Shown piece by piece: positions 26,289 to 35,884 of a stretch of DNA of 64,000 nt. The stretch is from positions 2,666,001 through 2,730,000 of the forward strand of contig OZ244725.1 of NCBI GenBank assembly GCA_965219305.1. Reading direction: 5' to 3'. Made by a program: the position numbers and the translations under genes. Source of the stretch: DATHTS01 sp965219305. GTDB taxonomy: Bacteria; Acidobacteriota; Blastocatellia; Pyrinomonadales; Pyrinomonadaceae. The notes under the pieces were generated by a model. It was not told the DNA's origin, did no database searches, and saw only the letters and a program-made list of their open reading frames with translations. Each line of letters starts with the position of its first letter. The first letter of the stretch is position 1.

Positions 26289-27773
26289 TTATTTGAATTC
26301 GTCCCACATTTTCATCTTGTTCGTTTCCTTTAAATAGATCGAACCGATGACGAATGTGATCGAAGCGACGATTATCGGATAAATTAGTCCGGCGTAGATA
26401 TTTCCCGTGTAAGCGCAAGCGAAAAGTCCGATCGTCGGCAGAAGTCCGCCGAACACGCCGTTGCCGATGTGATACGGCAGCGACATCGAAGTGTAGCGGA
26501 TTTTCGCCGGAAACGCTTCGACGAGATACGCAGCGATCGGCGCGTAAACCATCGTCACGAAAAGCATCTGAACGAAGACGAGCAGAATAAGCATCGTCAC
26601 ATTTGCATTTGGCGCAGATGTAACTGGTTCATATTCAGTCGTGTCACGAAATTGAGAAACTGGCTGAAGTTTTGGTTCTTTTGTAATTGGATCGGGTGTT
26701 GAACGAATTGCGACGACATTATTTCCCGCAAAATACTGCATTCCTTTATAAATCGGAAAATAACAGATCACCGCCAGAAGACAGCCCGCCATCATAATTT
26801 TTTTGCGCCCGATTTTGTCGGAAAGCCAGCCGAAAAAGATGAAAAACGGAATCGCCAGAACGATGGCGACGGCGATGATCCAACTCGCGGTTTGCCGTTC
26901 GATCTTCAAAATCGTCTGCATATAAAACAGCGCGTAAAATTGTCCCGTGTACCAGACAACGCCTTGTCCGGCGGTCGCGCCGAACAGCGAAATTAAAACG
27001 CGGCGGCGGTTTTCGGGATTCGCAAAAGCGTCAATGATCGGTTTCGTCGAAGCCATTCCCGTCGCTTTGATATGCTGAAAGATCGGCGATTCTTTCATTC
27101 GCAGGCGAATGTAGAGCGACGCAAGAACGAGAACGATGGAAATTACAAAAGGAATTCGCCAGCCCGCCGTGAAGCTGTCCGCGGCGAACGCTTCTTTGCT
27201 CATCGAATTTTGAATTCCCAAAATAACGGCGAGCGAAATCAAAAGTCCGAGCGAAGCCGTAATTTGTATAAAACTCGTGTAAAATCCGCGTTTCGCGTCG
27301 GGAACGTGTTCGGCGACATAAACCGTCGCGCCGCCGTATTCGCCGCCGAGCGCGAGACCTTGCAGAACTCTGACGAGAATCAAAGCGACGGGCGCGAACC
27401 AGCCGATCTGCGAAAACGTCGGCAAAAATCCGACGGCGGCGGTCGCAAATCCCATTATCAAAAGCGTCACGAGAAATGCGTATTTTCTGCCGACGAGATC
27501 GCCGATGCGCCCGAAAAACAACGCGCCGAACGGTCGCACGATAAAACCGACGGCGAACGTGATGAGATACATTATCAGCGCGAAAGTGTCGTTTCCCGGC
27601 GGATAAAAAAGCGGCGCGATGATCGTCGCCAGACTTCCGAAAATATAAAAATCATACCATTCGATCACCGTTCCCGCGCTCGACGCGCCGATGACCTGCC
27701 AGATTTGCCCTTTCGATAATTCTTCGACGACCGGAACGCCGTCCGTTCGGTTTTCCCTTTCCGTATTTGCCAT
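26289..27773 (-). CDS. MFS transporter, metabolite:H+ symporter (MHS) family
   Basis: Twelve-helix secondary transporter. Marks of the MHS branch (ProP/KgtP/ShiA-like) are SAGTVIEWYDFYIFGSLATI near the start, FGRIGDLVGRKYAFLVTLLIMG between helices 2 and 3, LQGLALGGEYGGATVYVAEH, and GWLSDKIGRKKIMMAGC. A long insert of about 50 residues, with RSTPDPITKEPKLQPVSQ, lies between two helices in the C-terminal half; I recall similar insertions in acidobacterial MHS proteins. Substrate probably an organic acid or osmolyte; not determined. Confidence 0.92.
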   Translation of the reverse strand: MANTERENRTDGVPVVEELSKGQIWQVIGASSAGTVIEWYDFYIFGSLATIIAPLFYPPGNDTFALIMYLITFAVGFIVRPFGALFFGRIGDLVGRKYAFLVTLLIMGFATAAVGFLPTFSQIGWFAPVALILVRVLQGLALGGEYGGATVYVAEHVPDAKRGFYTSFIQITASLGLLISLAVILGIQNSMSKEAFAADSFTAGWRIPFVISIVLVLASLYIRLRMKESPIFQHIKATGMASTKPIIDAFANPENRRRVLISLFGATAGQGVVWYTGQFYALFYMQTILKIERQTASWIIAVAIVLAIPFFIFFGWLSDKIGRKKIMMAGCLLAVICYFPIYKGMQYFAGNNVVAIRSTPDPITKEPKLQPVSQFRDTTEYEPVTSAPNANVTMLILLVFVQMLFVTMVYAPIAAYLVEAFPAKIRYTSMSLPYHIGNGVFGGLLPTIGLFACAYTGNIYAGLIYPIIVASITFVIGSIYLKETNKMKMWDEFK

Positions 27774-27973
27774 TTAGTTTTTTTTGTTCTGATTGTTTTG
27801 AAAACTTTTGAATAAAATTAGCTCAAAAACGATATGAAATCAAGGTTTCTACAAAACAAGTGACAAATCCGACACTTTCAACATCAAAGCGTCAGATCAG
27901 CAGCGTTCAAAATGCAAAACTTTTGTGAAATTGCGCGGTTTGAGATAAACGAATTAAAATAACGGGTAATTGT

Positions 27974-28846
27974 ATGTATAAATTGAAAGTGGCAATTCTG
28001 GCAATCATAATTTTAAGTTTCGCGGCGTGCATTTCGGCGCAAAATAAAACCGAAAATAAAAAAGCTGACGATAAAATCACGGCTTGCGAACCGACAGATT
28101 TAAAAACGGCGGATGAAATAAAATTAATCGGCGAAAACTCAAATGTAAACATCGAAAAACCGTTCATTTTCGCCGCTCGTTCCGCTGAAACTTACAAACT
28201 TTTACAAGAAAAAATAAAAGATTTGCCGCCCGCAGATGAAATTGATTTCACGAAACAAGCCGTCATCGCGGCATTCGGCGGCGAACAGACAAGCGGCGGT
28301 TATTCGGTTTCAATCGGACAAGCGGACGAAAAATTTAATGTAAAATTAAATAAACCTGCGTCCGGTGCTATCACGACTGATTTGTTGACTTACCCGTTCC
28401 AAATCGCCGTTATTTCTATTGAACAAGAAGAAAGTTTGATGATTGAAACATCGGACAATTGGAAAAACTCTTCGGAGAATTACAAAGTTTCCAGCGGAAA
28501 ATTCGTCTATTCCGGCGGATTTGCAGGACGACAAAGAAGCATCAAACCGGGCGGCACAATTTCCGTCTGGCGTTTTGAGGATTTGGTTACTTTATTTTTC
28601 AATGTAACCGGAACAGAAAATAAGAAATTATACACAATTGCAACGGGAAAATTAACAAACGACGAAGCGCATTTCGCACGTTTTGAAGCCGGAGAATTTT
28701 ACGAATCGCCGCATCCGCCGATGATTGCCGATATTGTTTTCAAAAACGGTAAAGTCTTAATTTCCCTCGAATCCGGCAAAAGGGAACACACTGTTAATGA
28801 TGGTTTTTCGGGAAACGGAAACTTTGAAGCGGTGAAGATTAATTGA
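27974..28846 (+). CDS. Exported protein with PrcB-like C-terminal domain
   Basis: A signal peptide covers about residues 1-23 (ends AACISAQ). The middle part contains AVIAAFGGEQTSGGYSVSI, typical of the PrcB_C domain first described in the spirochaete PrcB subunit of the dentilisin protease complex. The remaining C-terminal half (VWRFEDLVTLFFNVTGTE) is unassigned. A cysteine in SFAAC could be a weak lipobox. No partner protease gene is adjacent, so the role is unknown. Confidence 0.7.
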   Translation: MYKLKVAILAIIILSFAACISAQNKTENKKADDKITACEPTDLKTADEIKLIGENSNVNIEKPFIFAARSAETYKLLQEKIKDLPPADEIDFTKQAVIAAFGGEQTSGGYSVSIGQADEKFNVKLNKPASGAITTDLLTYPFQIAVISIEQEESLMIETSDNWKNSSENYKVSSGKFVYSGGFAGRQRSIKPGGTISVWRFEDLVTLFFNVTGTENKKLYTIATGKLTNDEAHFARFEAGEFYESPHPPMIADIVFKNGKVLISLESGKREHTVNDGFSGNGNFEAVKIN

Positions 28847-29018
28847 AAGAAGGAAACCGGATTTTTTATTTTATCAATCAATGAATTTTATCAGTATTTG
28901 AACATTTATTTACGGCTTCCGTGCCGGAAAACTTTGTCTGCATATCTAATCTCACTTTTTTATATCGTTTCGTTTGTGAAGTATTGTCAAACTGTTTTCT
29001 GAGATAATTTCCGGCAAA

Positions 29019-30263
29019 TCAGGTTAAAGTATAAAGATGAAATCCGCCGTAGATCGAAGCGCGGTCTTGTTTGAAAAGTTCTTTTGAGAAATCTTTTTCG
29101 TAATGGAATTCTTTGCTCAGATCGGCAGGCAGATTTTTTTCAATCGGCGAAGCTGCGCCGGCTGTTCGGAAAATAATTCGTGAGCCGTGTTCGCTTTTTT
29201 CGGCGATTGCCGACCACAGATCGGTCATTGTTGCAGCGTTCATCCAATCCTGCGCGTCGAGGAAAACAAAACGGTTGAAAGTTTTGTCCGGTGCATTTTT
29301 TATCTCTTCTGTTACCGAACCGATTTTTGTTTCCAATCTGTCGGCATTTTGTTTTAGACGCGCGTAATTTTCTTCCTTTAAGTATTCGGGAATGGCGAGA
29401 CGTTTTTCCGTATCGTATTTTCGGGCGAACGCCTGCCACGCGAAATAGTTTTCATAGATCGGATATTCGACGGCGAGACGATGAGCGCGCTCTTTGTAAA
29501 CGTCAATCAAACTTCCGCCGTCGGCTAAATCTTTTTTCAATTCTTCATACTGCTGTGGCGGAATTCCCAAACCGAACATCGTCACGGGCATTTTGCCGAG
29601 CATCTGAATCAAAAAAGAATCGAAAAACGGCGCGACGTATTTTTGATAAAGTTCTTCCTGCTGTTCGGGCGTTTCGGCTTTTAGTAATTCATCGGGTTTG
29701 CAGCCCAAAACGCGCGAGAATTTGTGAAAGAATCGCAAAAAATAACCGTTGCGCGAATTTTCGTAAAGTCCGCCTTTTTGAAAAAAATTAATGCGTTTGC
29801 GGTGCGCGATCTTGCCGAAAAACGAATTGCTTTCCCAGAATTTTCGCGCGTCTTCATCTAAATTCGGCGAAATATATTTTTCGTAATTGGCGACGTTTTT
29901 TTCCTGTTTTCCGAAACCGAAAAATGCGAAAAAATCTTCGTGCGACGGCAGATATTTCAGCGCGGTTTGTTTCAGACGAAGCAAATAAATATGATGACGG
30001 TTAAGATCAACCGCCGTTACCTTTTGCGGGTTTTCGATCAGGTAATTCAGCGCATTACATCCGCCGGAAGAAATCGTCAAAACACGCGAATCCGCGCCCA
30101 AATTCAACGCTTGCAGATCAACGCGCGGGTCTTCCCAAATCTGGTTGTAAACGAACGCATCAAACCAGACGGCAAAGAGTTTTTGCAAAACGCTTTGCTT
30201 TTTGGAAACTTCTTTCTGTTGGACGGCTTTGAGAACTAATTGTTCGGAATCTTTGGAACTCAT
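29019..30263 (-). CDS. btaA: BtaA: S-adenosylmethionine:diacylglycerol 3-amino-3-carboxypropyltransferase
   Basis: First enzyme of betaine lipid (DGTS) synthesis; transfers the aminocarboxypropyl group from AdoMet to diacylglycerol. DUF3419 signatures: VYNQIWEDPRVDLQAL, the AdoMet-binding loop VLTISSGGCNALNYL with VTAVDLNRHH, and FVFLDAQDWMN near the end. In other bacteria the N-methyltransferase BtaB is next to or fused with BtaA; no such gene is in this window, so either BtaB is elsewhere or the product stays unmethylated. Betaine lipids commonly replace phospholipids under phosphate limitation. Confidence 0.9.
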   Translation of the reverse strand: MSSKDSEQLVLKAVQQKEVSKKQSVLQKLFAVWFDAFVYNQIWEDPRVDLQALNLGADSRVLTISSGGCNALNYLIENPQKVTAVDLNRHHIYLLRLKQTALKYLPSHEDFFAFFGFGKQEKNVANYEKYISPNLDEDARKFWESNSFFGKIAHRKRINFFQKGGLYENSRNGYFLRFFHKFSRVLGCKPDELLKAETPEQQEELYQKYVAPFFDSFLIQMLGKMPVTMFGLGIPPQQYEELKKDLADGGSLIDVYKERAHRLAVEYPIYENYFAWQAFARKYDTEKRLAIPEYLKEENYARLKQNADRLETKIGSVTEEIKNAPDKTFNRFVFLDAQDWMNAATMTDLWSAIAEKSEHGSRIIFRTAGAASPIEKNLPADLSKEFHYEKDFSKELFKQDRASIYGGFHLYTLT

Positions 30264-30393
30264 AAAATTGATACCGCCACCGATTATATTGCAAAAGACG
30301 ACGAAACATAAATCGTTTACTTGTTTTTAGTCTGGAAAAAATTCTACAAGTGTAATAAAATTCTACTTTCTTTTGCTTATAGAAAAATATATT

Positions 30394-31380
30394 ATGAAAA
30401 TTTTAATCACAGGCGGCGCGGGTTTTATCGGAAGCCACCTCGCTGACACGCTTATCGGGCAAGGACACCACATTACAGTTATTGATAATCTCTCGACCGG
30501 ACGATATTCAAACGTCGCGCATCTCGAAGGAGATGAAAACTTTCGCCTTATAATTGACACGGTTTTAAATGTTGATTTAATGGAAGAACTCATCCGCGAA
30601 AGCGACCGGGTTTATCATATGGCGAGTGCGGTCGGCGTGCGACTGATTATGGAACGCCCGGTCGAAACCATCGAAACGATTTTTCGCGGAACGGACATCG
30701 TTTTACAGTTTTGTTCGCGTTATCGCAAACGTGTTTTGATTCCAAGCACATCGGAAGTTTACGGCAAAGGTGCGACCGTTCCTTTTAGAGAAGAAGACGA
30801 TTTATTAACAGGTTCGACGGACAAACATCGCTGGGCTTACGCTTGCGCGAAAACTCTGGATGAATTTCTCGCGCTCGCGCATTGGAAGGAAACCCGTCTG
30901 CCGGTCGTCGTCGTGCGGCTTTTCAATACGGTCGGACCGCGCCAAACCGGACAATACGGAATGGTCGTGCCGCGTTTTATAAAATCCGCATTGAAAAACG
31001 AACCGATTCCTGTTCACGGCGACGGAAATCAGGCTCGCTGTTTCGGTCACGTTGCAGATGTCATCGAAGGTTTGGTGAAAACTCTCGAAACGCCCGAATG
31101 TTTCGGTCAGGTGATAAATCTCGGCAACGATCAGGAAACCAGCATCAAAGAACTCGCCGGAAAAGCGATTGAAATGACGGAAAGTTCAAGCGAAATCAAA
31201 TATATTCCGTATGATGAGGTTTACGGCGAAGGCTTTGAAGATATGCAAAGACGCGTCCCGTCGCTCGAAAAAGCCGAACGTTTATTAGGTTATAATCCAA
31301 CCCGCGGACTTGATAAAATCATCAATGATGTAGCTGAACAATTTCGTGAAGAGTTAAAAACCGAAACTGCGAAGGCGTAA
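30394..31380 (+). CDS. NAD-dependent epimerase/dehydratase (UDP-glucuronate decarboxylase/dTDP-glucose dehydratase-like)
   Basis: Extended short-chain dehydrogenase acting on a nucleotide sugar. The Rossmann motif is ITGGAGFIGSH at the N-terminus; STSEVYGKG, the catalytic Y-x3-K in WAYACAK, and RLFNTVGPRQ are all present. I placed the start at the ATG of MKILITGG (30394), since the upstream TTG adds only a poor seven-residue leader. The substrate is not decided by sequence alone. It is followed 5 bp later by a secreted protein gene. Confidence 0.9.
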   Translation: MKILITGGAGFIGSHLADTLIGQGHHITVIDNLSTGRYSNVAHLEGDENFRLIIDTVLNVDLMEELIRESDRVYHMASAVGVRLIMERPVETIETIFRGTDIVLQFCSRYRKRVLIPSTSEVYGKGATVPFREEDDLLTGSTDKHRWAYACAKTLDEFLALAHWKETRLPVVVVRLFNTVGPRQTGQYGMVVPRFIKSALKNEPIPVHGDGNQARCFGHVADVIEGLVKTLETPECFGQVINLGNDQETSIKELAGKAIEMTESSSEIKYIPYDEVYGEGFEDMQRRVPSLEKAERLLGYNPTRGLDKIINDVAEQFREELKTETAKA

Positions 31381-31385
31381 ATTTT

Positions 31386-32009
31386 ATGAAGTATTTTCAA
31401 ATATTTGGATTATTTATTTTAACAATCGCTTTGTCCGCCGTCAGCGTCTTCGCGCAATCTACGGGCGGCGTAAAAGGAAAAGTTCGCACACCGGACGGCG
31501 ACGGAATCACAAACGCGACGGTAACTGCGCGGCAGAACGGCGAAGACCTCAAAAGCGTTAAAACCGACAAAGACGGAAGTTTTCTTATCGAAGGCTTAAA
31601 AGTTGGAAGATATAACCTGCTTTTTGAAGCTGACGGTTACAGTTCCGGCGTTTTTTATAACGTCGAAATCCGAAAAAACAAAACCGGCGATATGGGAAAC
31701 CGCTTGATTTTGCGAGTTGATGAAGGAACGCAGGTTATCATTCGCGGCGGAGTTTTTACGGAGGGCGGTTTGAGCGTTCGCGGAGCAAAAGTCGAAATTG
31801 AACAGATTTCGGAAAACGGAAAAACCCGCAAAGTCGGTTCTGGTTATACGAGTCAGAGCGGTGAATTTGTTTTTCGGTTTCCTGAAGGCGCGGCGAAATT
31901 CCGCGTTACGGCTTCCGTCAAAGGAAACGAAGCAAGCAAAGAAATTGAAGTTGATTCACCGGCGATTTATCGTATGGCTTTGATGTTGGATTTAGATAAA
32001 AAAAATTAA
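31386..32009 (+). CDS. Secreted protein with two carboxypeptidase regulatory-like domains
   Basis: A signal peptide (residues 1-23, ends VFAQS) is followed by two beta-sandwich domains of CarboxypepD_reg type: VKGKVRTPDGDGITNATVTA with GSFLIEGLKVGRYNLLFEA, and IRGGVFTEGGLSVRGAKVEI with GEFVFRFPEGAAKFRVTAS. Such domains are abundant in acidobacterial exported proteins and probably serve adhesion or structure. It is likely co-transcribed with the epimerase upstream and ends at a bidirectional terminator. Confidence 0.85.
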   Translation: MKYFQIFGLFILTIALSAVSVFAQSTGGVKGKVRTPDGDGITNATVTARQNGEDLKSVKTDKDGSFLIEGLKVGRYNLLFEADGYSSGVFYNVEIRKNKTGDMGNRLILRVDEGTQVIIRGGVFTEGGLSVRGAKVEIEQISENGKTRKVGSGYTSQSGEFVFRFPEGAAKFRVTASVKGNEASKEIEVDSPAIYRMALMLDLDKKN

Positions 32010-32031
32010 GTTGAAATTTATCATATAAAAC

Positions 32032-32071
32032 AAAAAATGCCTGACACTTATAAAATGTCAGGCATTTTTAT
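32032..32071. terminator. Bidirectional terminator
   Basis: Perfect stem AAAAATGCCTGACA/TGTCAGGCATTTTT with a 9-nt loop and A/T runs on both sides. It separates the plus-strand secreted protein (stop 32009) from the minus-strand VWA gene (stop 32085). Confidence 0.92.
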
Positions 32072-32084
32072 TTTTCGGATTTCC

Positions 32085-33167
32085 TTACTTTGATGTTCTG
32101 GAGAAATAACCCTGGCGATGCGTGAGTTTAATTCCCTGTCTGTTCAAATCGGAATTTATCAGTTGAATATCAATCGTCCGGTAAGAACCGTCGCGGGCTT
32201 GATTAACAGGTTCGTAAGCAATAAGATACTGCGACCGCATCTCGTCTTGAATTTGAGCAAATGCTTCGCGTAATTCGCCTTCGTCGCGCGGGAAAAACGC
32301 CCGTCCGCCTGTTCTTTCCGAGATTTTCCGCAATGCGCCCGTATCAACTTTGTTGTAAAAATTATCCCCGATTCCGATGGAATAAACTACCGCTTCGGAT
32401 TTCAGCGCGGATTGCACAGCTTCGTCCAGTTTTTTCTGCCCGGAGGTGTTTATGCCGTCGGTCAGCAAAACTATGGCGCGGCGAGTCTTGTCGGGCGCAG
32501 GTCCGAGAATTTCATCCGCCGTTACCCAAACCGAATCCCAAATTGCCGTCGAACCTTGCGTCATTTGATTTCTGCCGGAGATCGGCGGCGTTCCCGGAGC
32601 AATCACACCGCCGCCGATATAACCCGAAGGCGGAACGAATTCCACGCGGTCAACCGCACGCCGCAGACGCGACACATTGTTTGTCATAGATTGTTCGAGC
32701 GTTGATTCTCCGGTAAATGAAATAATCGCTACTTCGTCTTTCTGAGGACGAACGACGGCATCAATAAAAGATTTCGCCGCTTCTTTTTCTTCCGGCAAAG
32801 TTCGCTCTTGAGACGCGCTCGTATCAATTAAAATCGCCAGACTCAGCGGCAGATCAACTTTTCTGCTGAAATAAACGATTTCCTGCTCTTTGCCGTCTTC
32901 GATAAGTTTTACGTCGCCCTGTTTCAAGGTCGTCAGCAGGCGGCGTTTTTTGTCCTGCGCGGTGAAAAGCACGTTGACAACTTCCGATTCGATAATAAGC
33001 GGTTCATCATCAATAATCGGTTCATCGTTCGGCGTAGAAAGCGGCGGCGGCGTAGGAACTGTTTTCGGATTTGCGGTTTGTGCATTCGAAACATCAATTC
33101 CGAAAAACGCCGCTCCCGCAAACAAAATTCCGATCATTAAAACTAAAGTATTCTTTTTCCAGGTCAT
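32085..33167 (-). CDS. VWFA-related exported protein (copy 2)
   Basis: A signal peptide or anchor (residues 8-29) is followed by a Pro-rich linker (PKTVPTPPPLSTPNDEP) and a VWFA-related domain with the MIDAS motif DTSAS (LAILIDTSASQERT), VVLLTDGINTSG and an acidobacterial N-terminal module (VNVLFTAQDKKRRLLTTLKQ). This matches the VWFA-related acidobacterial family. Its 360 residues and its neighbour suggest tandem duplication. Function unknown; probably binds protein partners in a metal-dependent way outside the cell. Confidence 0.88.
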   Translation of the reverse strand: MTWKKNTLVLMIGILFAGAAFFGIDVSNAQTANPKTVPTPPPLSTPNDEPIIDDEPLIIESEVVNVLFTAQDKKRRLLTTLKQGDVKLIEDGKEQEIVYFSRKVDLPLSLAILIDTSASQERTLPEEKEAAKSFIDAVVRPQKDEVAIISFTGESTLEQSMTNNVSRLRRAVDRVEFVPPSGYIGGGVIAPGTPPISGRNQMTQGSTAIWDSVWVTADEILGPAPDKTRRAIVLLTDGINTSGQKKLDEAVQSALKSEAVVYSIGIGDNFYNKVDTGALRKISERTGGRAFFPRDEGELREAFAQIQDEMRSQYLIAYEPVNQARDGSYRTIDIQLINSDLNRQGIKLTHRQGYFSRTSK

Positions 33168-33216
33168 ATATTTTTTACAAACTTGTTTTTCGGATCAATA
33201 ACAAACTTCCGCGTTA

Positions 33217-34170
33217 CTATTTCAAAGTATCTTTGACGGCGCGATAACTGTCTTTTGTGCGGATTTTATATTTCTTTTCCATATTTTTATCCCTGAAACG
33301 CACTTCGATTTTGCGCTTTTTGCCGTCATAATTCTGATTTTGCGGGCGGTATGTGATGATGTATTGATTATGCAGTTCTTTAGAAATTTTTGTAAACGAT
33401 CTTTCCAAATCAGTTACATTGTTTTCAAAAAACGCTTCGCCGCCCGTCTCTTCACAAAGTCGCATCAAATATTTATCGCCTTTATCTTTAACCGTTCCGA
33501 GGTCAACGCCCGGCACTGTTCCCGCAAATCCTTCTTTAGTTGAAATCCCGAAAATCGTCGTTTCCGTTCTCTGCGCGATGTCAATTACATCGTCAATATT
33601 GGCACGGCTAAACGTATCATCGCCGTCGCTGATAATAACTATCACACGTCTGCCTGCGGCATTTGTTAATTTTTCATCGGTAAACGTCCACAAAGCATCG
33701 TAAAGTGCAGTTTGCGAACCGGCTTTGTCCACGCCGTCAACCGCGGCGGCTAGTAAATCCAATTTATCCGTAAAATCCTGACGTAAAAGAACATCGTGAT
33801 CAAAAGTCATAAACGCCGCTTTATCTTTGCGGATTTGTGTTATCGTATAAATCAAATTTTTAGCCGAGTCTTTCGCAAAATCCAGTTTACCTTTGGTCGA
33901 AACCGATGTGTCCATCAAAACGCCGACATAAATCGGCGGATTTGATTTCTCATCAGTAAAAAAAGTAAGGTCTTGCGGAACGCCGTCTTCATAAACGACG
34001 AAATCGCTTTTCGTCAGACCGGCGACAAGATTATTCTTTTTGTCTTTGACCGTAACCGGAAGGCGAACCTCGAATGTTCCGACCGTGTCGTTACCATCTT
34101 GAGCGAAGGCGGAAAAAACAAAAGCAGTTAAAATAAATAACAGAAATAGCGGTTGAAATACTTTTTTCAT
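33217..34170 (-). CDS. VWFA-related exported protein (copy 1)
   Basis: A signal peptide ends at VFSAFAQ (about residue 23). It has the same domain order as its downstream neighbour: the module VRLPVTVKDKKNNLVAGL-like with FVVYEDGVPQDLTFF, then VWFA with MIDAS DTSVS and VIVIISDGDDTFS. The C-terminal QYIITYRPQNQNYDGKKRKI is shared with copy 2. The gap to copy 2 is 49 bp, so one operon. Confidence 0.9.
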   Translation of the reverse strand: MKKVFQPLFLLFILTAFVFSAFAQDGNDTVGTFEVRLPVTVKDKKNNLVAGLTKSDFVVYEDGVPQDLTFFTDEKSNPPIYVGVLMDTSVSTKGKLDFAKDSAKNLIYTITQIRKDKAAFMTFDHDVLLRQDFTDKLDLLAAAVDGVDKAGSQTALYDALWTFTDEKLTNAAGRRVIVIISDGDDTFSRANIDDVIDIAQRTETTIFGISTKEGFAGTVPGVDLGTVKDKGDKYLMRLCEETGGEAFFENNVTDLERSFTKISKELHNQYIITYRPQNQNYDGKKRKIEVRFRDKNMEKKYKIRTKDSYRAVKDTLK

Positions 34171-34250
34171 AATAAAATCAAACTTTTGACGTTGTTTTCG
34201 ATGCTTTGAACCAAAACCGTGTTGCCAAAGCCATTCGGGATTATAACAGA

Positions 34251-34390
34251 AATCGGATTTGAAATTTCAAATTTCAAATTTCAAATTTTCGGCTAAACCG
34301 TTTATCTTGATTAATGAGATTCAAATAATCAGATCATAAAGTTTAATTACTAAATATAAACATTTTGAAATCTAAAATTTGAAATCCGAC
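34251..34390. repeat. Inverted repeat of GAAATTTCAAATTT motif
   Basis: Left arm 34251-34291 holds four tandem copies of a AAATTTC-like motif. Right arm 34363-34390 (TTTTGAAATCTAAAATTTGAA, then ATCCGAC) is its imperfect complement; both end in a (G/A)TCGGATTT edge. The right arm reaches the 5' region of the phosphomannomutase gene. About 70 bp without evident structure lies between the arms. Confidence 0.65.
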
Positions 34391-34396
34391 TTCAAT

Positions 34397-35746
34397 ATGA
34401 ATGAACAAATTTTCAGAGAATACGATATACGCGGAATCGTCGGGCAGGATTTAACGGAAGAAACGGTCGAAGTTTTAGCCGAAGCACTCGGCACATTTTT
34501 CAGCAAAAACGGCGCGAAACGCATCGCCATCGGTTACGATGCGCGGGAAAGTTCGCCCGTTTTTTGCGAACTTCTGGCGAAAGGTTTTAATCAGACGGGC
34601 TGTGATGCCGTGATCGTCGGGCAAGTTCCGACTCCGGTTTTGTATCATACGGTTTTTACGAAAGACGTTGACGGCGGCGTGATGATTACGGGTTCGCATA
34701 ATCCGCCGGAATACAACGGTTTTAAGGTTTGTCTGGGAAAACAGACGCTTTTCGGTGAACAGATTCAGGAAATCAAACAAATCGCTCTGTCGGGCGATTT
34801 TTCCGAAGGCAAAGGCGAAAAGGAAACGCTCGAAGTTTTGGAAAATTACAAAAAAGACATTCTCTCGAAAGTGAATTTCGGCGGGCGTAAATTAAAAGCC
34901 GTTTTAGATGCGGGAAACGGAATGGGCGGCGTTACCGCAGTTCCGGTCTATGAAAAATTGGGCGTTGAACTCGTCAATCTTTTTATCGAGCCTGATTCCG
35001 ATTTCCCGAACCATCATCCCGATCCGACGGTGACGGAAAATCTCGCCGACACGATCAAAAAAGTAAAAGAGACGGGCGCGGATCTCGGAATCGCGTTTGA
35101 CGGCGACGGCGACAGAATCGGCATTGTTGACGAAAACGGGCGAATTATCTGGGGCGACGAATTAATGGTTTTATTGTCGCGTTCCGTGTTGGAAGAAATT
35201 CCGGGCGCGACCATTATCGCCGAAGTAAAATGTTCGCAAAATCTTTACGACGACATCGAAAAACGCGGCGGAAAAGCGATAATGTGGAAAGCCGGACATT
35301 CGATAATCAAAGCGAAAATGAAGGAAACCGGCTCGGTTCTCGCAGGCGAAATGAGCGGGCATATTTTCTTTGCCGACCGTTTTTACGGTTTTGATGATGC
35401 TTGTTACGCGGGCGCGCGAGTTTTGGAAATTTTATCGAAAACGGATAAAAAACTGTCCGAATTGCTCGCCGATCTGCCCGAAACATTCTCCACTCCCGAA
35501 CTTCGTTTCGATTGCGCGGAAGAAAAGAAATTTGAAATCGTCAAGAAGATCGCCGAAGAATTTGAAAAAACCAACAAAGTAATCACGATTGACGGCGCGA
35601 GAATCTTGTTTGAAAACGGCTGGGGTTTGGTTCGCGCTTCAAACACTCAGGCGATTCTGGTTCTCCGTTTTGAAGCTGATTCGAAAGAGAATCTGCAAAT
35701 GATTAGAGAAACGGTCGAAAGTCGAGTAAAGGCTTGTGTTAATTAG
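34397..35746 (+). CDS. Phosphomannomutase/phosphoglucomutase
   Basis: Cytoplasmic alpha-D-phosphohexomutase that interconverts hexose 1- and 6-phosphates. All four family motifs are seen: FREYDIRGIVG, the phosphoserine loop TGSHNPP (Ser100), the metal loop DGDGDR (235-240), and the sugar loop GEMSGH. Residue numbers use ATG 34397 (MNEQIFREYD); an upstream TTG at 34379 lies in the repeat and is less likely. The 449 residues match the AlgC/ManB size. It would supply GDP-mannose or UDP-glucose precursors. Confidence 0.94.
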   Translation: MNEQIFREYDIRGIVGQDLTEETVEVLAEALGTFFSKNGAKRIAIGYDARESSPVFCELLAKGFNQTGCDAVIVGQVPTPVLYHTVFTKDVDGGVMITGSHNPPEYNGFKVCLGKQTLFGEQIQEIKQIALSGDFSEGKGEKETLEVLENYKKDILSKVNFGGRKLKAVLDAGNGMGGVTAVPVYEKLGVELVNLFIEPDSDFPNHHPDPTVTENLADTIKKVKETGADLGIAFDGDGDRIGIVDENGRIIWGDELMVLLSRSVLEEIPGATIIAEVKCSQNLYDDIEKRGGKAIMWKAGHSIIKAKMKETGSVLAGEMSGHIFFADRFYGFDDACYAGARVLEILSKTDKKLSELLADLPETFSTPELRFDCAEEKKFEIVKKIAEEFEKTNKVITIDGARILFENGWGLVRASNTQAILVLRFEADSKENLQMIRETVESRVKACVN

Positions 35747-35884
35747 ACATGTAGAAACCATACAGTCATGGAGAGTGTGGTCAGCTAGGATTAAGTTAGT
35801 TTCTTACTCTGAACGCATTCTTCAAAATCACCATTCTCGGATTTTAACAGCACCATCCATAATTGTCGGGTTTCTGCCTGTATT

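Noticed and set aside
27072..27719. Plus-strand frame of 215 residues inside the MHS transporter gene
   Set aside because: Antisense shadow of a strongly coding gene; Arg/Glu-rich composition typical of such shadows.
35747..35884. Weak inverted repeat (GTAGAAACC against GGGTTTCTGCC) between the mutase and the hypothetical gene
   Set aside because: Short, distant arms without a T-run; could be chance.
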